From: Torreya grandis
Taxonomy: Eukaryota > Streptophyta > Pinopsida > Cupressales > Taxaceae
Assembly: GCA_037957365.1 (NCBI GenBank)
Contig: JARHVA010000592.1
Span: 2,369,501 to 2,433,500 of the forward strand
Direction: 5' to 3'
Length of the DNA stretch: 64,000 bases
Positions 45,749-59,560 of this stretch are shown here, in pieces. The notes below the pieces were generated by a model, which had not been told where the DNA came from, searched no databases, and saw only the letters and a list, made by a program, of their open reading frames with translations. The translations under genes and the position numbers were made by a program. Numbering within the stretch: position 1 is the first letter of the stretch; each line of letters opens with the position of its first letter.

Positions 45749-48522
45749 ACTATTGATATCAGAGCTAGACCTTTGAAGGAGTCTTAATAGCCTACATGTG
45801 ATCCTAAGTAGCTTGAGGTGTGATGAGGACAATATTCTTCTTGTTTGCAGTAATGGATAAGATTGTGAAAATCATGGTTGATGTTTGCATAAGTAGTCTA
45901 CATATTGGAAATTTCAAGGTTGAAGAAAAATGAATATACTAAGGCTAAGTCTAAAATCAAACCTAAGTTGGATGATAGATCCTATTGATGGAACTCTCTT
46001 GATCAGTTATCATGATGAGTCCAAGTATATGTAGGTGTCTTGAAAGGTAGAGGTCTGCAAATGAAGGATTGGTTGGTCATCAAGCAAGGGAAGATATGTG
46101 AGGACCATAAAAGGCCATATGGGGTGTAATAAGTGTTTGGTGTACTTGAGGAAGTGAAAATAATCCATTTGAGTAACCTTGTGAAGGTCTAGATCATCTT
46201 AGTCTACTTGTCAAATCAAGCTAAATGAGTAGATTGATGACATCAGTGTTTGCATGTGTGGAGGTGTCAAAAGAAAGTGGTCACATGGGTTTGTTATGAT
46301 TTATTCTTAGATCATATGTTTCAAATTTCAATTCTTGACATGATGGTTAGCAAATGTTATAGTGGTGCAAAGTTAATCTCCTAGGCATATTTCACTAGTT
46401 TCCATACTTAGCCATTTTTGCATGAAAATATGACCGTTGGACTTTGAATTTTCAAATTTAACAAAATAAACTAGTTTGTAGAAAACATGGATGAAGTAAA
46501 ATAAATATGAGTTAATAATAATAGTTTAAAAGAACTCAATATAGAAGACCCCCAAAGTGATTAGAAGGTTTGACCTTGCGTACAGGTGTGATAAATATGG
46601 GTTAAAGTCAACTGTAGTTGACTAGGTTTTGAACCAGTGAACTTGGGAGGAGTAATATTGGATTAGAACATGTTTAATGATTTTCAAATAATGGTCCAAG
46701 TAAAGGATGATGTAGATAACTCTTTGTTATTTATTCCTATGCTTTGAAGATGATCTGAAAGTGTGTTTTTATGAATAATAAGCATCATGGAAGAGGACTA
46801 TGTATGAAGGTGTTCTCAAGGTCATGGAGTTCCTGTATAAGTAGTATGCTTGATCAGATTGATCCTTGAAGTGAAGATTCATCTCAAAAGGTGAAAGGTA
46901 GTGAATTGATGATTTGATGTTTGCAAACCCTAAGGTGGTTGTTCTTGATATGATTTACCTTGTAATGACTTGTGATGCTCAATAATCACTAGGTGATGTT
47001 TGTGCAAAGTTTGCTTCAGTTATCTACATGCTTATGATATACTTGTATTTGCTCATATGATGCCTTAGAAGACAAAGACAAAGTAGGGGTATGAAAATTG
47101 AAGATTGGACTTTTATGACCAATGAAATTTTGGTAAAGAGATGTTGTTCATATGTTCTAAGGATTAGAGGTGATTTGAGAATGTTGTTGTGGACCTTCTA
47201 TTTACATATCTAAACATGTCAAAGTATATCAAAAGTTCCTCAAAGAGAATAAGGTCTCTTAAACCTAATATTGACTGTATGTTATCTGTAAGGGTGTTTG
47301 GTAGTGTTTTGAGTCTTGATGGCTTGTAAAGCATGAAGATGAGTGATTAATGTTGTGAGGACCTTATGGAATTTGTTCTCATCTATGTAAGATGGTCCTA
47401 TTGGCTCAAGAAGAGGTCTAAAGTGCATGTTTTAAAATAGTGAAATGGGTGAGTTTGATCCTTGAGACCATTGGTAATTCTCCTAGTAAATTTTTTTTTC
47501 TTTAAGTTGTAGGGATTGCCAATATTATTAAAATGATAAATTTTGTGTCATCATAAGAAAAATCTAACTGTGAGTATGCAAAGTTATTTTCTTTGATCAA
47601 TTTAAATAATATATTAGATGTTATAATGTTTTAGATACATCAAGATGACCTTAAGGTCATAGAGGGTCAAGAAGCCTATTGTATATGTCTTGAACAAGTT
47701 GTTAAGTAATTTGAGTATGACAATGTTTTGAGTTTCTTATCAGGATGTTATTGGTTCATCTGTAGAGTTTGAGGAACATTAACAAACTAAGTTGACATGT
47801 TGTATATGCCCTAAGGATGTTCACAAAGTTTTTATCTTGTAGAATCACAAAGTTTGTGTGATCTTGAAGAGGATTCTGTAGAAATGCCCATGAAGGAATA
47901 TGTTTTCATATTATTGATATTGTGAAGAACATCTTAGAGTTTTGTAAGTTGACAAGTTGTGTATGCCATCGACATAGTTCCATGAGAGTGCTTTGAAGAA
48001 GTTATAAGCTATGATGTCTTCTAGAGGATAAAGGGAAATTGTTTTGCTACTATGAGATCCATATGAAATTTATCCATGCCTACTTTAGATGTTTAACTTG
48101 ACCAAATGAAGTTATGAGATCTATTTGTGTTTCCATAAGAGTATTGACTATGTGTAGATAATGTCCGAAGAGTATCTTGCTGACCTAGATGGTTGAGGTG
48201 AGCTATTTGAAGATTTCATGTTCTAAGAGAAGCATGATATGAGGGGGAGCATATGTGGGGTGCTCTGGGCATGATAGATATGTGAAGTCTACTATAGTAG
48301 TGACCTTAAGAAGTTTGTATGGTGACTTGATCAAACCAAGTCATGTTTTGACAATGTATTGAATCTTCATGCATGGACAAAGGGGAAGCTTTGTAATATG
48401 TTAGGTCCTAGGATTAGAGGACTATGTAGATGAACCTGAGAAGAGCATATGTCCACTTTGTCATTAATGGCAAAGGGGGAGAAGGAGAAGAAGAGGTTAC
48501 CATCAATGATAAAGGGGGAGAT
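45749..48522 (+). mobile_element. LARD internal domain, copy 1
   Basis: Starts with TGATATCAGAGC (45754-45765; a PBS with one G-to-A change). It has no gag-pol. Purine tracts are GAGGGGGAG (48241-48249), AAAGGGGAAG (about 48379), AAAGGGGGAG (48472-48481) and the PPT AAAGGGGGAGAT (48511-48522). A 26-codon frame at 45853-45933 is conserved at its start in all three copies. It is co-linear with 52050-54909. Confidence 0.82.
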
Positions 48523-51500
48523 TGTTAGAGAGTGTGTTATCATTGATTTCAAATGTAATGACAAAGTGGTTTTTATTGATATATGGATGATTTTGAACTT
48601 GAATTTGTGCAAGTCAATTAGTGCATGTGTGATTCCTTGAAGGTCTTCATCTAGATCTTGTTCTATAACCCTAGATGGCCTAATGAGGCATGTTGATCAG
48701 ATTTGGATGCATATGAGCTAAGGTGAGTATTTTTTGAGGCTTGTCATGTTTTATATATCATGTTGGTGTTGTTTAAGGTCAAGGAAGAGAAGACAAGTAT
48801 GTATACAGTGTGTTGTCATAGGCTTGGTAGTCTTGTATAGTGGCATAGGCTTGATAACCTAGTATGTTGAGCATGGTGAGGCTAGGGAGAATAAAGTTGG
48901 AAATTATGGATCTTGGAATGAAGGTGTATGACATGTTTTTTATGTGGTTAAATCATTTGAATAGGTTTCCAGGTGTCTTGAAGGATCAAACATAACTAGT
49001 GGTTCTAGACCTAATGTACATAGTGGCCTAGTAAGGTCCAAATAGAGGGTCAATATGAGATTCCAAGGTAACAAATGATCCAAAACTTAGAAGTTATAGT
49101 TGATAAATATTTCAAGAATATAGAAATAACATAGTAACAATGAATTCTCTGAGAAGAGATGTATTATTACTCAAGATCGCAATACAACTATATGCTTATC
49201 TCTAGGAAGAGATGTCTGATTTTCCATTTTGGGTTACATCTTCATTTATACCTATTTATAAATAAGGGGGTGGATGTGGAAGGGAACAAATCTCAAGGTA
49301 GATTAAGTGGTTTGACATCCATGCTTTAAAACAATGCAGAACTCGAGGAATTACTATTTTTAGAAACTTACTATTTTTAGACTGCACTACTAAAATTGAA
49401 ATTTGGGGCACTTCCATTGGGTTTTATGGGGTCAAAATTCATTGAGAATATATCCATGCCATCTCATGGTGTTATCCTCATTATTATATTTCCAATGGTT
49501 AAAACGGCGAGTCAATTGGAGCTACGGTGCAAAAGTTATGGCTCCCAAAAGTTCTGTCATCTATTGGGGTGGAATTGTCACCCGAATTGTCACCTAAATT
49601 ACTGGTCAGATCAACAGAGCTCATGTAAGAATGAAATTAGGTGTGATATTTTGGGTCAAAGGTGTTGACAAAGTTTTAGATCTCGATGAGGTATAAAAAT
49701 CAAAAAATAATGTTGGAAGGACACTTGTGCATGTAAAATGAACGTTTCAAGCCCGAGAAGAAGTTTGTGATGCTCATTGGCACATTTAGAGTTTTCATGG
49801 TGACCTAATATTTTTTGGGAGAGGTGGCACATGGAACTCAAAATGTTTTCCAAGTATTTTGTAATGGTTTCAGGTACAATGCCTATGAACATTCGTTAAG
49901 AATGTAAACTAGTCAAAACCATCCTATAAGCCCTCATAGTAAAGCGATTGAAAAGAAAATGATAAAAAGGACTCAAAATGGATTATTTGATTCAGTTTTT
50001 TTATTGGATCATGTAGAAGAATCCTATAGGCATCTCTATGTGGAAATGGTGTGTCAGGGCAGTGAGTAGAAGGTACAAAAAAAACTTATTTCTAAAGAAT
50101 TTTATGCTACAAGAAGAGTTGACTAGGTCAACACATGAAAGTTGATGGAACTTGAAGGCCAAGACTTATTATTGAGATTCATAGAGTTCATTTGGCATGA
50201 AATGGTCACTATTACAATAATTTTTGTCAATTAGGTTGACCTATCACTAATCTACAAATAGTGAGAACAATGAGAAAAATCCATTCAGAGTGAAAAGGTG
50301 ATTAGGGAAGAGTTCCAAGTGAGTAGGGATGAATCCAATGGTTTGGGGTATTATTTAAAGACATATTAATCCTATTATATTTATTTATAAGTGTTATTGA
50401 TGCCTATATACAAGCTATAAGGTGCTCAAAAATTGACTAGTCTATGTAAGACAAGATAGTAGAACCCAAGACATCGAGAATGATTTGTAGAAATAAATTT
50501 GTCATTAGGTCATATGATTTTTGTTTTTAAGGGTGATATAAGAATGTTTTATGAATATGCCCATGTATTGTAAGATCATGATGATACTATTACATGTGTG
50601 ATAATTCTTGTTCATTATAATTGTGTTTTTGTATGCACTGGCAGTTTGAGTGACCATCTTATAGTGGTAAGCTGAAGATGTTCTATCAAGAATTGAAGAA
50701 ACAAATGAGTATGTAAATGTTGTATAATTCTAAAGGTTTAATAAGAAGGTATTGGAGGTCTTAGTTTTCCCATATTCAAGTTTGGAAATTCAAAATGCTT
50801 TGACTATATTTTGACTATGTGTGACCAGTTTGAGTGGTCACTTTGAAAGAGTTAGTTTAAGTCTTAGAAATTATGTGATGTTGGAAAATGAATTTGGTGA
50901 TTTTTTTACATCATGTAAGATGTATTAATTCAATTTTTTCAGATTTTTATTTGATAAAATCAATTGTATGACTCAGTTCTAGAAGACAAACTTTTCTGTG
51001 TTTTAGGCCTAATTGGCGAGTAGGCTAAAAGGTTTGGATCAAGTGGTGAGTTGGAGTTCTAGGTGGCATAGACCTATGTGGGAGTGATAAAGGGTATATT
51101 TTAGGTATTTTATATGTTTTTCATCAGTTGGTGAAGGCTTAGGGTGATCCAAGGAGTCCAATTTATAATGTATGAATGAATAGACCTATTTGCTTTAGGT
51201 CTCAACTAGGCCTAAGAAGGATTTGAGTCTTAAGGAATATAGATGACCTATGGTATGATTATATCACCAATTTAATGTGTGTGTGGACATAATATAGCTG
51301 TATTTATAGTGTATAAATTATATTTTTTGACTAATATGGGTTAGACCAAGAGAGTAGTGTAAGTACAAGGCCTAATTGGCCTATTTGTGCAAGTTGATTA
51401 AGTGTGGACTTAAGCGAATGAGAGAACCTTTAAAAGAGAAGGAGTAGGTAATCAAGGACTATCATAGGGTGAATAAGATTAGTCATGATTATCTAATCAA

Positions 51501-52049
51501 GGTGATGCAGGTGAACACATAGGTCATTAGACTTAATGAGCCTCGAAGAGACATATTGAACGAGTAAGCCCTAGAGGCTGTTTGAGAGAGATTGAAGGGT
51601 GAAGAGTGCAAGAAAGAGGAGTCCATCATCATTGATGTTAGAAATTATATCATAGGTGGAGATTAGTTTTGAGATTATTGAATTGGTTCTTAGTTTCTTG
51701 AGGGGTTGGATCCTCCTTGCTAGTTGGTTCTAGCTAAAGGTCTAGTGGGTGGTGGACTAAATTAAGGGGTGGGTACTCCTTAATCAGTTAGAGCTGGTCT
51801 AAATTTGGATCTTATCATTATAGTACTATAATCCATCTTGTAGGGTTTAGTGGGTTTTATCCCCCATGAGGGTTTCCCACATAAATGATGTGTCATGGTT
51901 GTGTTCATAATTGCTTTGTATGCGATCTCTTTGCTTTGATGTTAATCTAGTTGCTCATACTTTGTTATGATGATTCATGAATGATAAGTGGATTGAAAGG
52001 GAAATTGTTTTTCTCTACTGATTCACCCCCTTCTTAGTAGCTACTTCTA
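48523..52049 (+). mobile_element. Long LTR, copy 2 (contains a solo LTR)
   Basis: Starts TGTTAGAGAGTGTGTTATC directly after the PPT. It is longer than copy 1 only because of the 543-bp insertion at 49071-49618. The remainder (about 2.98 kb) is co-linear with copies 1 and 3. Confidence 0.83.
49071..49618. mobile_element. Solo LTR inside long LTR copy 2
   Basis: 538 bp (49076-49613) beginning TGATCC and ending CAGATCA, flanked by ACAAA and ACAGA. Copies 1 and 3 of the long LTR lack it: copy 3 reads GTAACAGAGATCATGTAAG across the site and shows the intact ACAGA target. TTTATAAATA at 49255-49264 could be its TATA box, which favours the plus orientation. The open frame at 49396-49668 crosses its edge and is not a gene. 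The family is not matched elsewhere in the window. Confidence 0.8.
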
Positions 52050-54909
52050 ATAATTGCTATCAGATCTGGACCTTTGAAGGAGGCGTAATAGCCTTTAGGT
52101 GATCATAAGTAGCTTGAGGTGTGATGAGGACAATGTTCTTCTTATTTTAAGTAATGGATAAGTTTGTGAAAATCATGGTTGATGTTTGCATAAGTAGTTT
52201 GCATATTGACAATTGTAAGGTTGAATAAAAATGACTATATTGAGGACGAGTCTAAAATCAAACCTAAGTTAGATGATAGATCCTATTGAAGGAGCTCTCT
52301 TGATCATATAGCATGATGAGTCTAAGTATATGCAATTATGTTCAAAGGTAGAGGTCTGCAAATGAAGGATTGATTGGTCATCATGAAAGAAAAGCTATGT
52401 GAGGACCATAAGAGGTCCTATGGGGTGTAATAAGTGTTTTTTATACTTGAGGAAGTGAAAATAATCCATTTGAGTAACCTTGTGAAGGTCTAGGTCATCC
52501 TAGTCTACTTGTCAAATCAGGATGAATGAGAAGATTGATGACATCAAAATTTACACATGTAGAGGTGTCAGAAGAAAGTGGTCACATTGGTTTGTTGAAA
52601 TTTGTGCCAAGATCATGTGTTTCAAATTTTAGGTCTTGGCATGATGGATATCAAACGTTATGGTGGTGCAAAGCTAATATCCCAAGTAGATTTCACTAGT
52701 TTCCATACTTAGCCATTTTTGCATGAAAATATGACCGTTGGAATTTGAATTTTCAAATTTAACAAAGGAAACTAGTTTTTAAAGAATGGATTGTAGAAGC
52801 CATGGATGATGTCAAATAAAGATGAGGTAAGAAACAAAGTTGAAGATAAATCAGTATAAAAGACCCCCAAAGTGATTATAAGGTTTGACCTTTAGTACAA
52901 GTGTCATAAATGTGGGTTAAAGTCAATTGTAGTTGTCTGGGTTTTAAAATAGTGAACTTAGGAGTAGTAATATTGGATTTGAACATGTTTAATGATCTTC
53001 AAATAATGATCTATGTAATGGATGATTTAGATAACTATTTTTTATTTATTCCTATGCTTTGAAGATGATCTAAAAGTGTGTTTTTATGAATTAAAAACAT
53101 CATGAAAGAGGATTGTGTATGAAGGTGTTCTCAAGGTCATGGAGTTCCTATAGAAGTAGAATGCTTGATTAGATTGATCCATGAAGTGAAGATCCAACTC
53201 AAAATGTGAAAGGTAGTGAATTGAGGGTTTGATGTTGACAAACCCCAAGGTGGTTGTTCTTGATATGATTTACCTTGTAATGACTTTTGATGCTTAGTAA
53301 TCATCAGGTGAGGTTTGTGCAAAGTTTGATTCAATTATATGCATGCTCATGATGCACTTGTATGTGCTCAGATGACACCTTAGAAGACAAAGACAAAGTA
53401 GGGGTATGAAAGTTGAATATTGGTCTTTTAAGACTAATGACATTTTGGTAAATAGATGTTCTTATGTTCTAAGGACTAGATGTGATCTTAGAATGTTGTT
53501 AGCATGTTGTTGAGATTCCATTTACATATCTAAAGATGTCAAAGTATATTAGAAGTTCCTCAAAGAGAATAAGGTCTTTCAGACCTAGTATTGACTATAT
53601 GTTGTCCATAAGGGTGTTTGGTAGTGTTTTGAGTCTTGATGGTTTTTAAAGCATGAAGGTGAGTGGTTAATGTTGTGAGGACCTTATGGAATTTGTTCTC
53701 ATTTTGTGTAAGATGGTCATGTTGGCTCAAGAAGGGGTCTAAAGTGCATGTTTCAAAATAGTGAGATGGGTGAGTTTGATTCATGAGACCATTGGAAATC
53801 TTTCTAGTAAAGTTTTTGTCCTTAAGTTGTAAGGACTATAGATGTTACATTGAATTGTTGCAAAGGCCATAAAATATTATCAGTATTCTTAAAATCACTA
53901 ATTTTTTTCATCATATGCAAAATTAGACTGTGAGTATGCAAAGTTGTTTTCTTTGATCAATTTAAGGAATATATTAGAGGTTGCAATGTTTTAGATGCAT
54001 CAAGATGACCTTAAGGTCATAGAGGGTCAAGAAGCCTTTTGTATATGTCTTGAACAAGTTGTTCTGTAATTTAAGTATGACAATGTTCTAAGTTTATTGT
54101 CAGAATGTTGTTGGTTCATCTGTAGAGTTTGAGGAACATTAACAAAGTAAGTTGACATGTTTTATATTCCCTAAGGATGTTCACAAAGTTTTTATCCTAT
54201 AGCATCACAAAGTTTGTGTGTTGTTGAAGAGGAGTCTGTAGAAGTGTCCATGAATAAATGTGTTCTCATATTGTTGATAACCTAAAGAACATCTCAGAGT
54301 TATGTAAGATGACAACTTGTGTATGCTATGGAGTTCATAGTATTATCAAGATGAGATGGTTCCATGAGAGTGCTTTGAAGAAGTTATAAGCCATGATGTC
54401 TTATGGAGGATAAAAGGCAATTGTTTTGTTGCTATGAGATCCATATGAAAGTTATCCATGCATGTTTTAGATGTTGAAGTTGACCAAATGAAGTTATGGG
54501 ATCTATTTGTGTTTTCATAAAAGTATTGACTATGTGTAGATAATGTTTGAAGAGTTACTTGTAGACCTAGATGGTTGAGGTGACCTATTTGAATATGTCA
54601 TGTTCTAAGAGAAGCATGATATGAGGGGGAGCATATGTGAGGTGTTTTAGTCATGATAGAGATGTAGAGAATTTTGCTATAGTAGTGACCTCAAAAAGTT
54701 TGTATGATGACTTGATCAAACCAAGTCATGTGTTTCGACAACGTATTGAGTCTTCATGCATGGACAAAGGGGGAGATTTGTAAGAGGTCAAGTCCTAGGA
54801 TTAGAGGAGTATGTAGATGAACCTAAGAGGAGCATATGTCCACTTTATCATTGATGATAAAGGGGAAAAAGGAGAATAAGAGGTTCCCATCAATGATAAA
54901 GTGGGAGAT
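52050..54909 (+). mobile_element. LARD internal domain, copy 2
   Basis: PBS remnant TGCTATCAGATC (52055-52066, two changes). The conserved mini-frame is at 52154-52228. Purine tracts lie at 54623-54631, 54766-54776 and about 54861, and the PPT AAAGTGGGAGAT at 54898-54909. Co-linear with copy 1 and non-coding. Confidence 0.82.
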
Positions 54910-57280
54910 TGTTGGAGAGTGTGTTGTCATTGATGTCATGTGTGCATTGATGTCAAAGGTAATGGTAAAGTGCTGATGGAATTGATATATATATGAGTTT
55001 GAGCTTGAAGTTGTGTAAGTTAGTGCATGTTTGATTCTTTGAAGGTCTTCATCTAGATCTTGTTGTATAACCCTAGGTGCCCTAATGAGGCATGCTAATT
55101 AGATTTGGATGCATATGAGCTAAGTTGAGTATTTTTTGAGGCTTGTCATGTTGTATCTATCATGTTTATGTTATTTAAGGTTAGGGAAGAGAAGACAAGT
55201 ATGTAAACAGTGTGTTGGCATAGGCTTGATAGTCTTGTATAGTGGCATAGGCTTGGTAGCCTAGTATGTTGAGCATGTTGAGGCTAGGAAGAAGAAAGTT
55301 GGTAGATGTGGAGCTTAGAATGAAGGTGTATGACATGTTTTTGATGTGGTGAGAGCATTTGAAGATGTTTCCAAGTGTCTTGAAGGATCAATCATACTTG
55401 GTGGTTCTAGACCTAATGTACATAATGGTCTAGTAAGGTCCAAATGGAGGGTCAAGATGAGATTCCAGAGTAACAGAGATCATGTAAGCATGGAATGAGG
55501 TGTGATAATTTGGATAAAAGGTGTTTACCAGGTTTTAGGTCTTGAGAAGGAAGAGAAAGCAAGAAATAATGTTGGAAGGACACTTGTGCATGCATACTGA
55601 AGGTTTTCAAGCCTGAGAAGAAGTTTGTGATGTTCATTAGAACGTGTAGAGTTTGCATGGTGTCCTGAGCCTTTTGGGAGAGGTGGAAAATGGACCTAAT
55701 AAGGTTTTCCAAGTATTTTTTAATGGTTTTAGGTACATTACTTTATGAACATTCATTAAGAATGTAAATTGGTCAAAACCATCTTATAAATGCTCATAGT
55801 AGAGCGATTGAAAAGAACTTACTAGAAAGGACCCATAATGGATTATTTGATTAAGTTTGTTGATTGCATCATGTAGAATACTCCTCTAGGAATCTCAAAG
55901 TGGCAATGGTGTGTCAAGGTAGTGAGTAGAAGGTACATAAAAATACTTGTTTCTAAAGAATTTAATGTTATAGAAAGAGTTGACTAGGTCAACACATGCA
56001 AGTTGATGGAGCTTGAAGGCTAAGACTCATTTTTGAGATTCATGGAGTTGTTTTGGCATGAAAAAATCACTATGTCAATAATTTTATTCAATAAATTTGA
56101 CCTATCACTAATCTACAGATAGTGAGAATAGTGAGAAAAAGCCATTCAGAGTGAAGAGGTGATTAGGGAAGAGTTTCAAGTGAGTAGGGATGAATCGAAT
56201 GGTTTGGGGTCTTAATTAAATATCTATTCCTCATATTATATTTATTGGTAAGTATTTTTGATGCCTATATACAAGCTATAATGTGCTCACAAAGTGACTA
56301 GTCTATGTAAGACAAGATAATAAAACCCATGATAGTGAGAATGATCTGTAGAAGAAAATTTGTCATTAGGTCATATGATTTTTATGTTTTAGGGTACTCT
56401 AAGAATGTTTTATCACTAATGTAAATGTATTATAAGATCATGATGATACTCTTACATGTGTGAGAATTCATGTCCATCATGACTATGTTTTTGTATTCAC
56501 TGGCAGTATGAGTGCCCATCTTGCAAGGCTAAGTTGAAGATGTTATGTCAAGAATTGAATAAAAAAATGAGTATGGATATGTTGTATAAGTCTCAAGGTT
56601 TCATGAGAGGGTATTGGAGGTCTCAGTTTACCCATATTTAGGTTTGTAAAGTCAAATTATTTGACTATATTTTGATTGTGTGTGACCAATCTGAGTGGTC
56701 ACTTTGTAAGAGTTAGTTTGAAGTCTTAGAACCTATGTGATGTTGTAAAATGAATTTGGTTATGTTTTTTTGGTCATTGAGGATATATTCATGAAAATTT
56801 TCCATATGGTTGTTTGATAAAATCAACTTTATGCCTCAGTTCTAGAAGATAGATTTTTTTGTGTTTTATGCCTAATTAGTGAGTAGGCTAAAAGGATTGG
56901 ATCAATTGGTGAGTTGGAGTTCCAAGTGGTATGGATCTATGTGGGAGTGATCAAGGGTCTATTTGAGTCAAGTTTGATGTGTTGCATTAGTTGGTGAAGG
57001 CTGAAGGTGATCCAAGGAGTACAAGTTGTAACGTATGCATGAATAGACCTATTTGCTTTGGGTCTCAACTAGGCCTATTGAAGGATTTGAGTCTTAAAGA
57101 CTATGGCCGACCTATGGTGTGATTGTCTCACCTATGTAATGTGTGTGTGGACCTATTCTAGGTTTATTTCAAGTTTAGAAAGTATCGTGGCTAACAAAGA
57201 TGGGTTAAACCAAGAGAGTGGTATAAGTACAAGCCTAATTGGCCTATTTGTGCAAGTTGAGCAAGTGTGGACTTAAGTGA

Positions 57281-57841
57281 TGTAGAAAAAATAGGCCAAC
57301 CTTTAGGAGGCCATAAATTTTGACTCATAACTTCATTTGAGCTCTTCCATGTGCCAAAATGATTGTATTAAAAATTTTGATTCTGCCCTAAACTGATTTA
57401 TCCACTTAGATTTGATTTTGATATTTTTTAGAGGCCAAACATGATCATCTGAGGGTTTGAAATTAACATTTAATGATTTTTTGAAGAATTTTATATTTTC
57501 ATTTTTTTTTATATTTTTAGAACCGGAAGTCAACTTTAATTAAATTTTATTCCATAGGCTAATTTTAGTACTTAGGTTATTTAGATTAAAAATTTAGAGC
57601 CGTGCGTGCTTGCATGCTAAACTTACTATAAATAGTGGCTGCTAAAAATAGATGTTTTTTTTTTTTTAGTTTTTTTTTAAATTTTACATGTAGACTTTAA
57701 TTTCTAAGTTTAGGCTTATTCAAACAATGTTTCAATTTATAATTATTTTAAGCAATCAATATGAATCAATTATGAGTATTGTTTCAAGATCTTGGCCTAT
57801 TGGTAATTTTCTTGTTCTTGTTAGTTTTTGGGTTCATTATT
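57281..57841 (+). mobile_element. 5' LTR of element E
   Basis: Starts TGTAGAAAAAATAGGCC and is co-linear with the 3' LTR. Both share TTCATTATT at the right end, so the exact terminus (TTCA at 57836, or up to 57841) is open. The two LTRs differ at many transitions and small indels, so the insertion is old. Confidence 0.85.
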
Positions 57842-57853
57842 TGGTATCAGAGC
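57842..57853 (+). other. Primer binding site of element E
   Basis: TGGTATCAGAGC, a perfect complement to initiator-Met tRNA, abuts the 5' LTR. Confidence 0.93.
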
Positions 57854-57879
57854 AAGTTCGAATATTGGAGGAGTAAAGA

Positions 57880-58970
57880 ATGGTGAGAGGATGAAGAGGT
57901 GTTGTGAAAATGAATTGGACTATACAAGAGTTGCAGAGACAAGTTCAACAATTAATAGAGGTTATCACCAATCAACAAAGAAGATAAGTTGGTGATGAGG
58001 AAGACACAGATCGTGATGAAGAAATTCAGTAAGAAGAAGAAAAACAAGAGAATCCACCATCGATGGAAGAGAGGATGGTTTAGGATTTAGAAGGAAGAAA
58101 TGAAGGTTGATTTTATAGATTATGGAGGTAGTTTAAAACCAGAGGAGTTGATAGATTAGATGAATAGCATGGAGAATTTCTTCGAGTGGAAGACTATGGG
58201 AGAAGACAAGAAGGTAAAGTTTGTTTGCATGAAATTGAAAGGTCATGAAATGATTTGATGGGATCACCTACAGAAAGAGAGATAGAGAAAAGGTATAGAA
58301 AAGATTAATTCATGGAAAAAGATGGAGAAGAAGTTGATGGAGAAATTTTTTCTTATGGATTACGCACAAACTTGTACAGAAGATTTCAAATTTTGAGGCA
58401 AAAAGATCATAGTATACAAGAGTATATAGATGAATTTTATAAACTTTCCATATGAGTGGAGCATGATGAAATAGAAGAGAAGATGGATACAAGGTATGTA
58501 AATGGTTTAAAATTTTCTATTCAAAATGAATTAATCATGCATAGAATACGTAACATGGAGGAGGCTTATCAATTAGCTTTGAAGGTAGAAGAAAAATAAA
58601 ATAGACAAAATTTTAGAAGGACATCTACTAGTCCAAGAAGAAGTGGATCCCCTCCAATAAGGGGATGAGGTAGGTTTAATACCACCAGAGGTGGCTTTAA
58701 TGCCAATAAAGGTGAATCATCGTGTGGTACAAAAAATCAAGATGATAACAGGCAAGGGTTTTAATACCAACAAAGAGGAAGAGGATTTCAAAGAGGATGA
58801 GGTTACAGTGATGTTAGAGGATGGTTTCTGAATCAACATAGATCTTATGTTTGTTATAGATGTGGAGGAGAAGGGCATAGAGCATTTGAGTGTCCAAACT
58901 ATCAAGATCAAGAAAGGAGGCAAAAACATCGCCCAAGATTAAATCTAGTTGAGGCTGAAATAGAAGAGTA
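57880..58970 (+). pseudogene. gag of element E with CCHC zinc knuckle
   Basis: ATG at 57880 (MVRG) starts the gag. A coiled, Gln-rich N-terminus (IQELQRQVQQLIEVITNQQ) is followed by KVDFIDYGGSLKPEELID.MNSMENFFEWK, the usual gag core start in this group. FFLMDYAQT, IQEYIDEFYKLS and LIMHRIRNMEEAYQLALKVEEK follow in neighbouring frames. CYRCGGEGHRAFEC at 58852-58893 is an intact CX2CX4HX4C knuckle for RNA binding. There are at least eight stops, mostly where Trp, Arg or Gln is expected. Confidence 0.85.
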
Positions 58971-59560
58971 GAATACTGAAGTTGTACTACCAGATATTGG
59001 AAAGAATCTCATGATGGAAGAACCATGAACACTCCAAGAAAGGAATAAGTACAAAATAAATAAGGTGGTGATGCATGGCTGTGATCAAATATTTTTCAAA
59101 CAAGATGTACTTCAGGTGGAAAGGTATGCAAAGTAATTATAGATGGTGGTTATTGTAAAAATATGGTTTCTAAAGAAATGATTAAGAAATTAAATCTACA
59201 ATGTGAAAAACATACTTTCATGGTTTAAGAAATGGAATGAGGTTACAATAGATAAAAGGTGTTTAATCAAGTTTTCTATAAGAAAAACTTATAATGATGA
59301 AATATTGTGTGATGTTATTCCAATTAATGCATGTCATGTGTTATTAGGGAGGCCATGGAAATTTAATAGAAAAGTAGTTCATGATAGAGCAAAGAACACA
59401 TACACTTTTTGGAAAGGTGATACAAAGGTAGTTTTGTTACCTCTTAAAAAAAAAAAGATAGAAAACATGCTCTGTACTAAAAAATTTATCCAAGATATGA
59501 AGGTAGCAATTTGTTGTTATGCACTAATAGCCAAGAATGGAGAAATAGAAATGGTGCCAA
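58971..59560 (+). pseudogene. Protease of element E
   Basis: CKVIIDGGYCKNMVS (about 59127-59171) is the protease active site of this lineage, which normally reads I-I-D-G-G-S-C-T-N. The catalytic Asp remains but Ser is changed to Tyr. SWFKKWNEVTIDKRCLIKFSI, YNDEILCDVIPINACHVLLGRPWKF (59290-59360) and a His-Asp-Arg tail complete the domain. The frame shifts between the active site and the second part. Confidence 0.8.

Noticed and set aside
48367..48640. Overlapping plus and minus frames near the end of LARD internal copy 1
   Set aside because: They cover the purine tracts and the LTR junction, which explain the composition, and are not kept in copy 2.
53137..53784. Minus-strand frames of 65 and 74 codons in LARD internal copy 2
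   Set aside because: Not open in the corresponding part of copy 1, so not conserved coding sequence.
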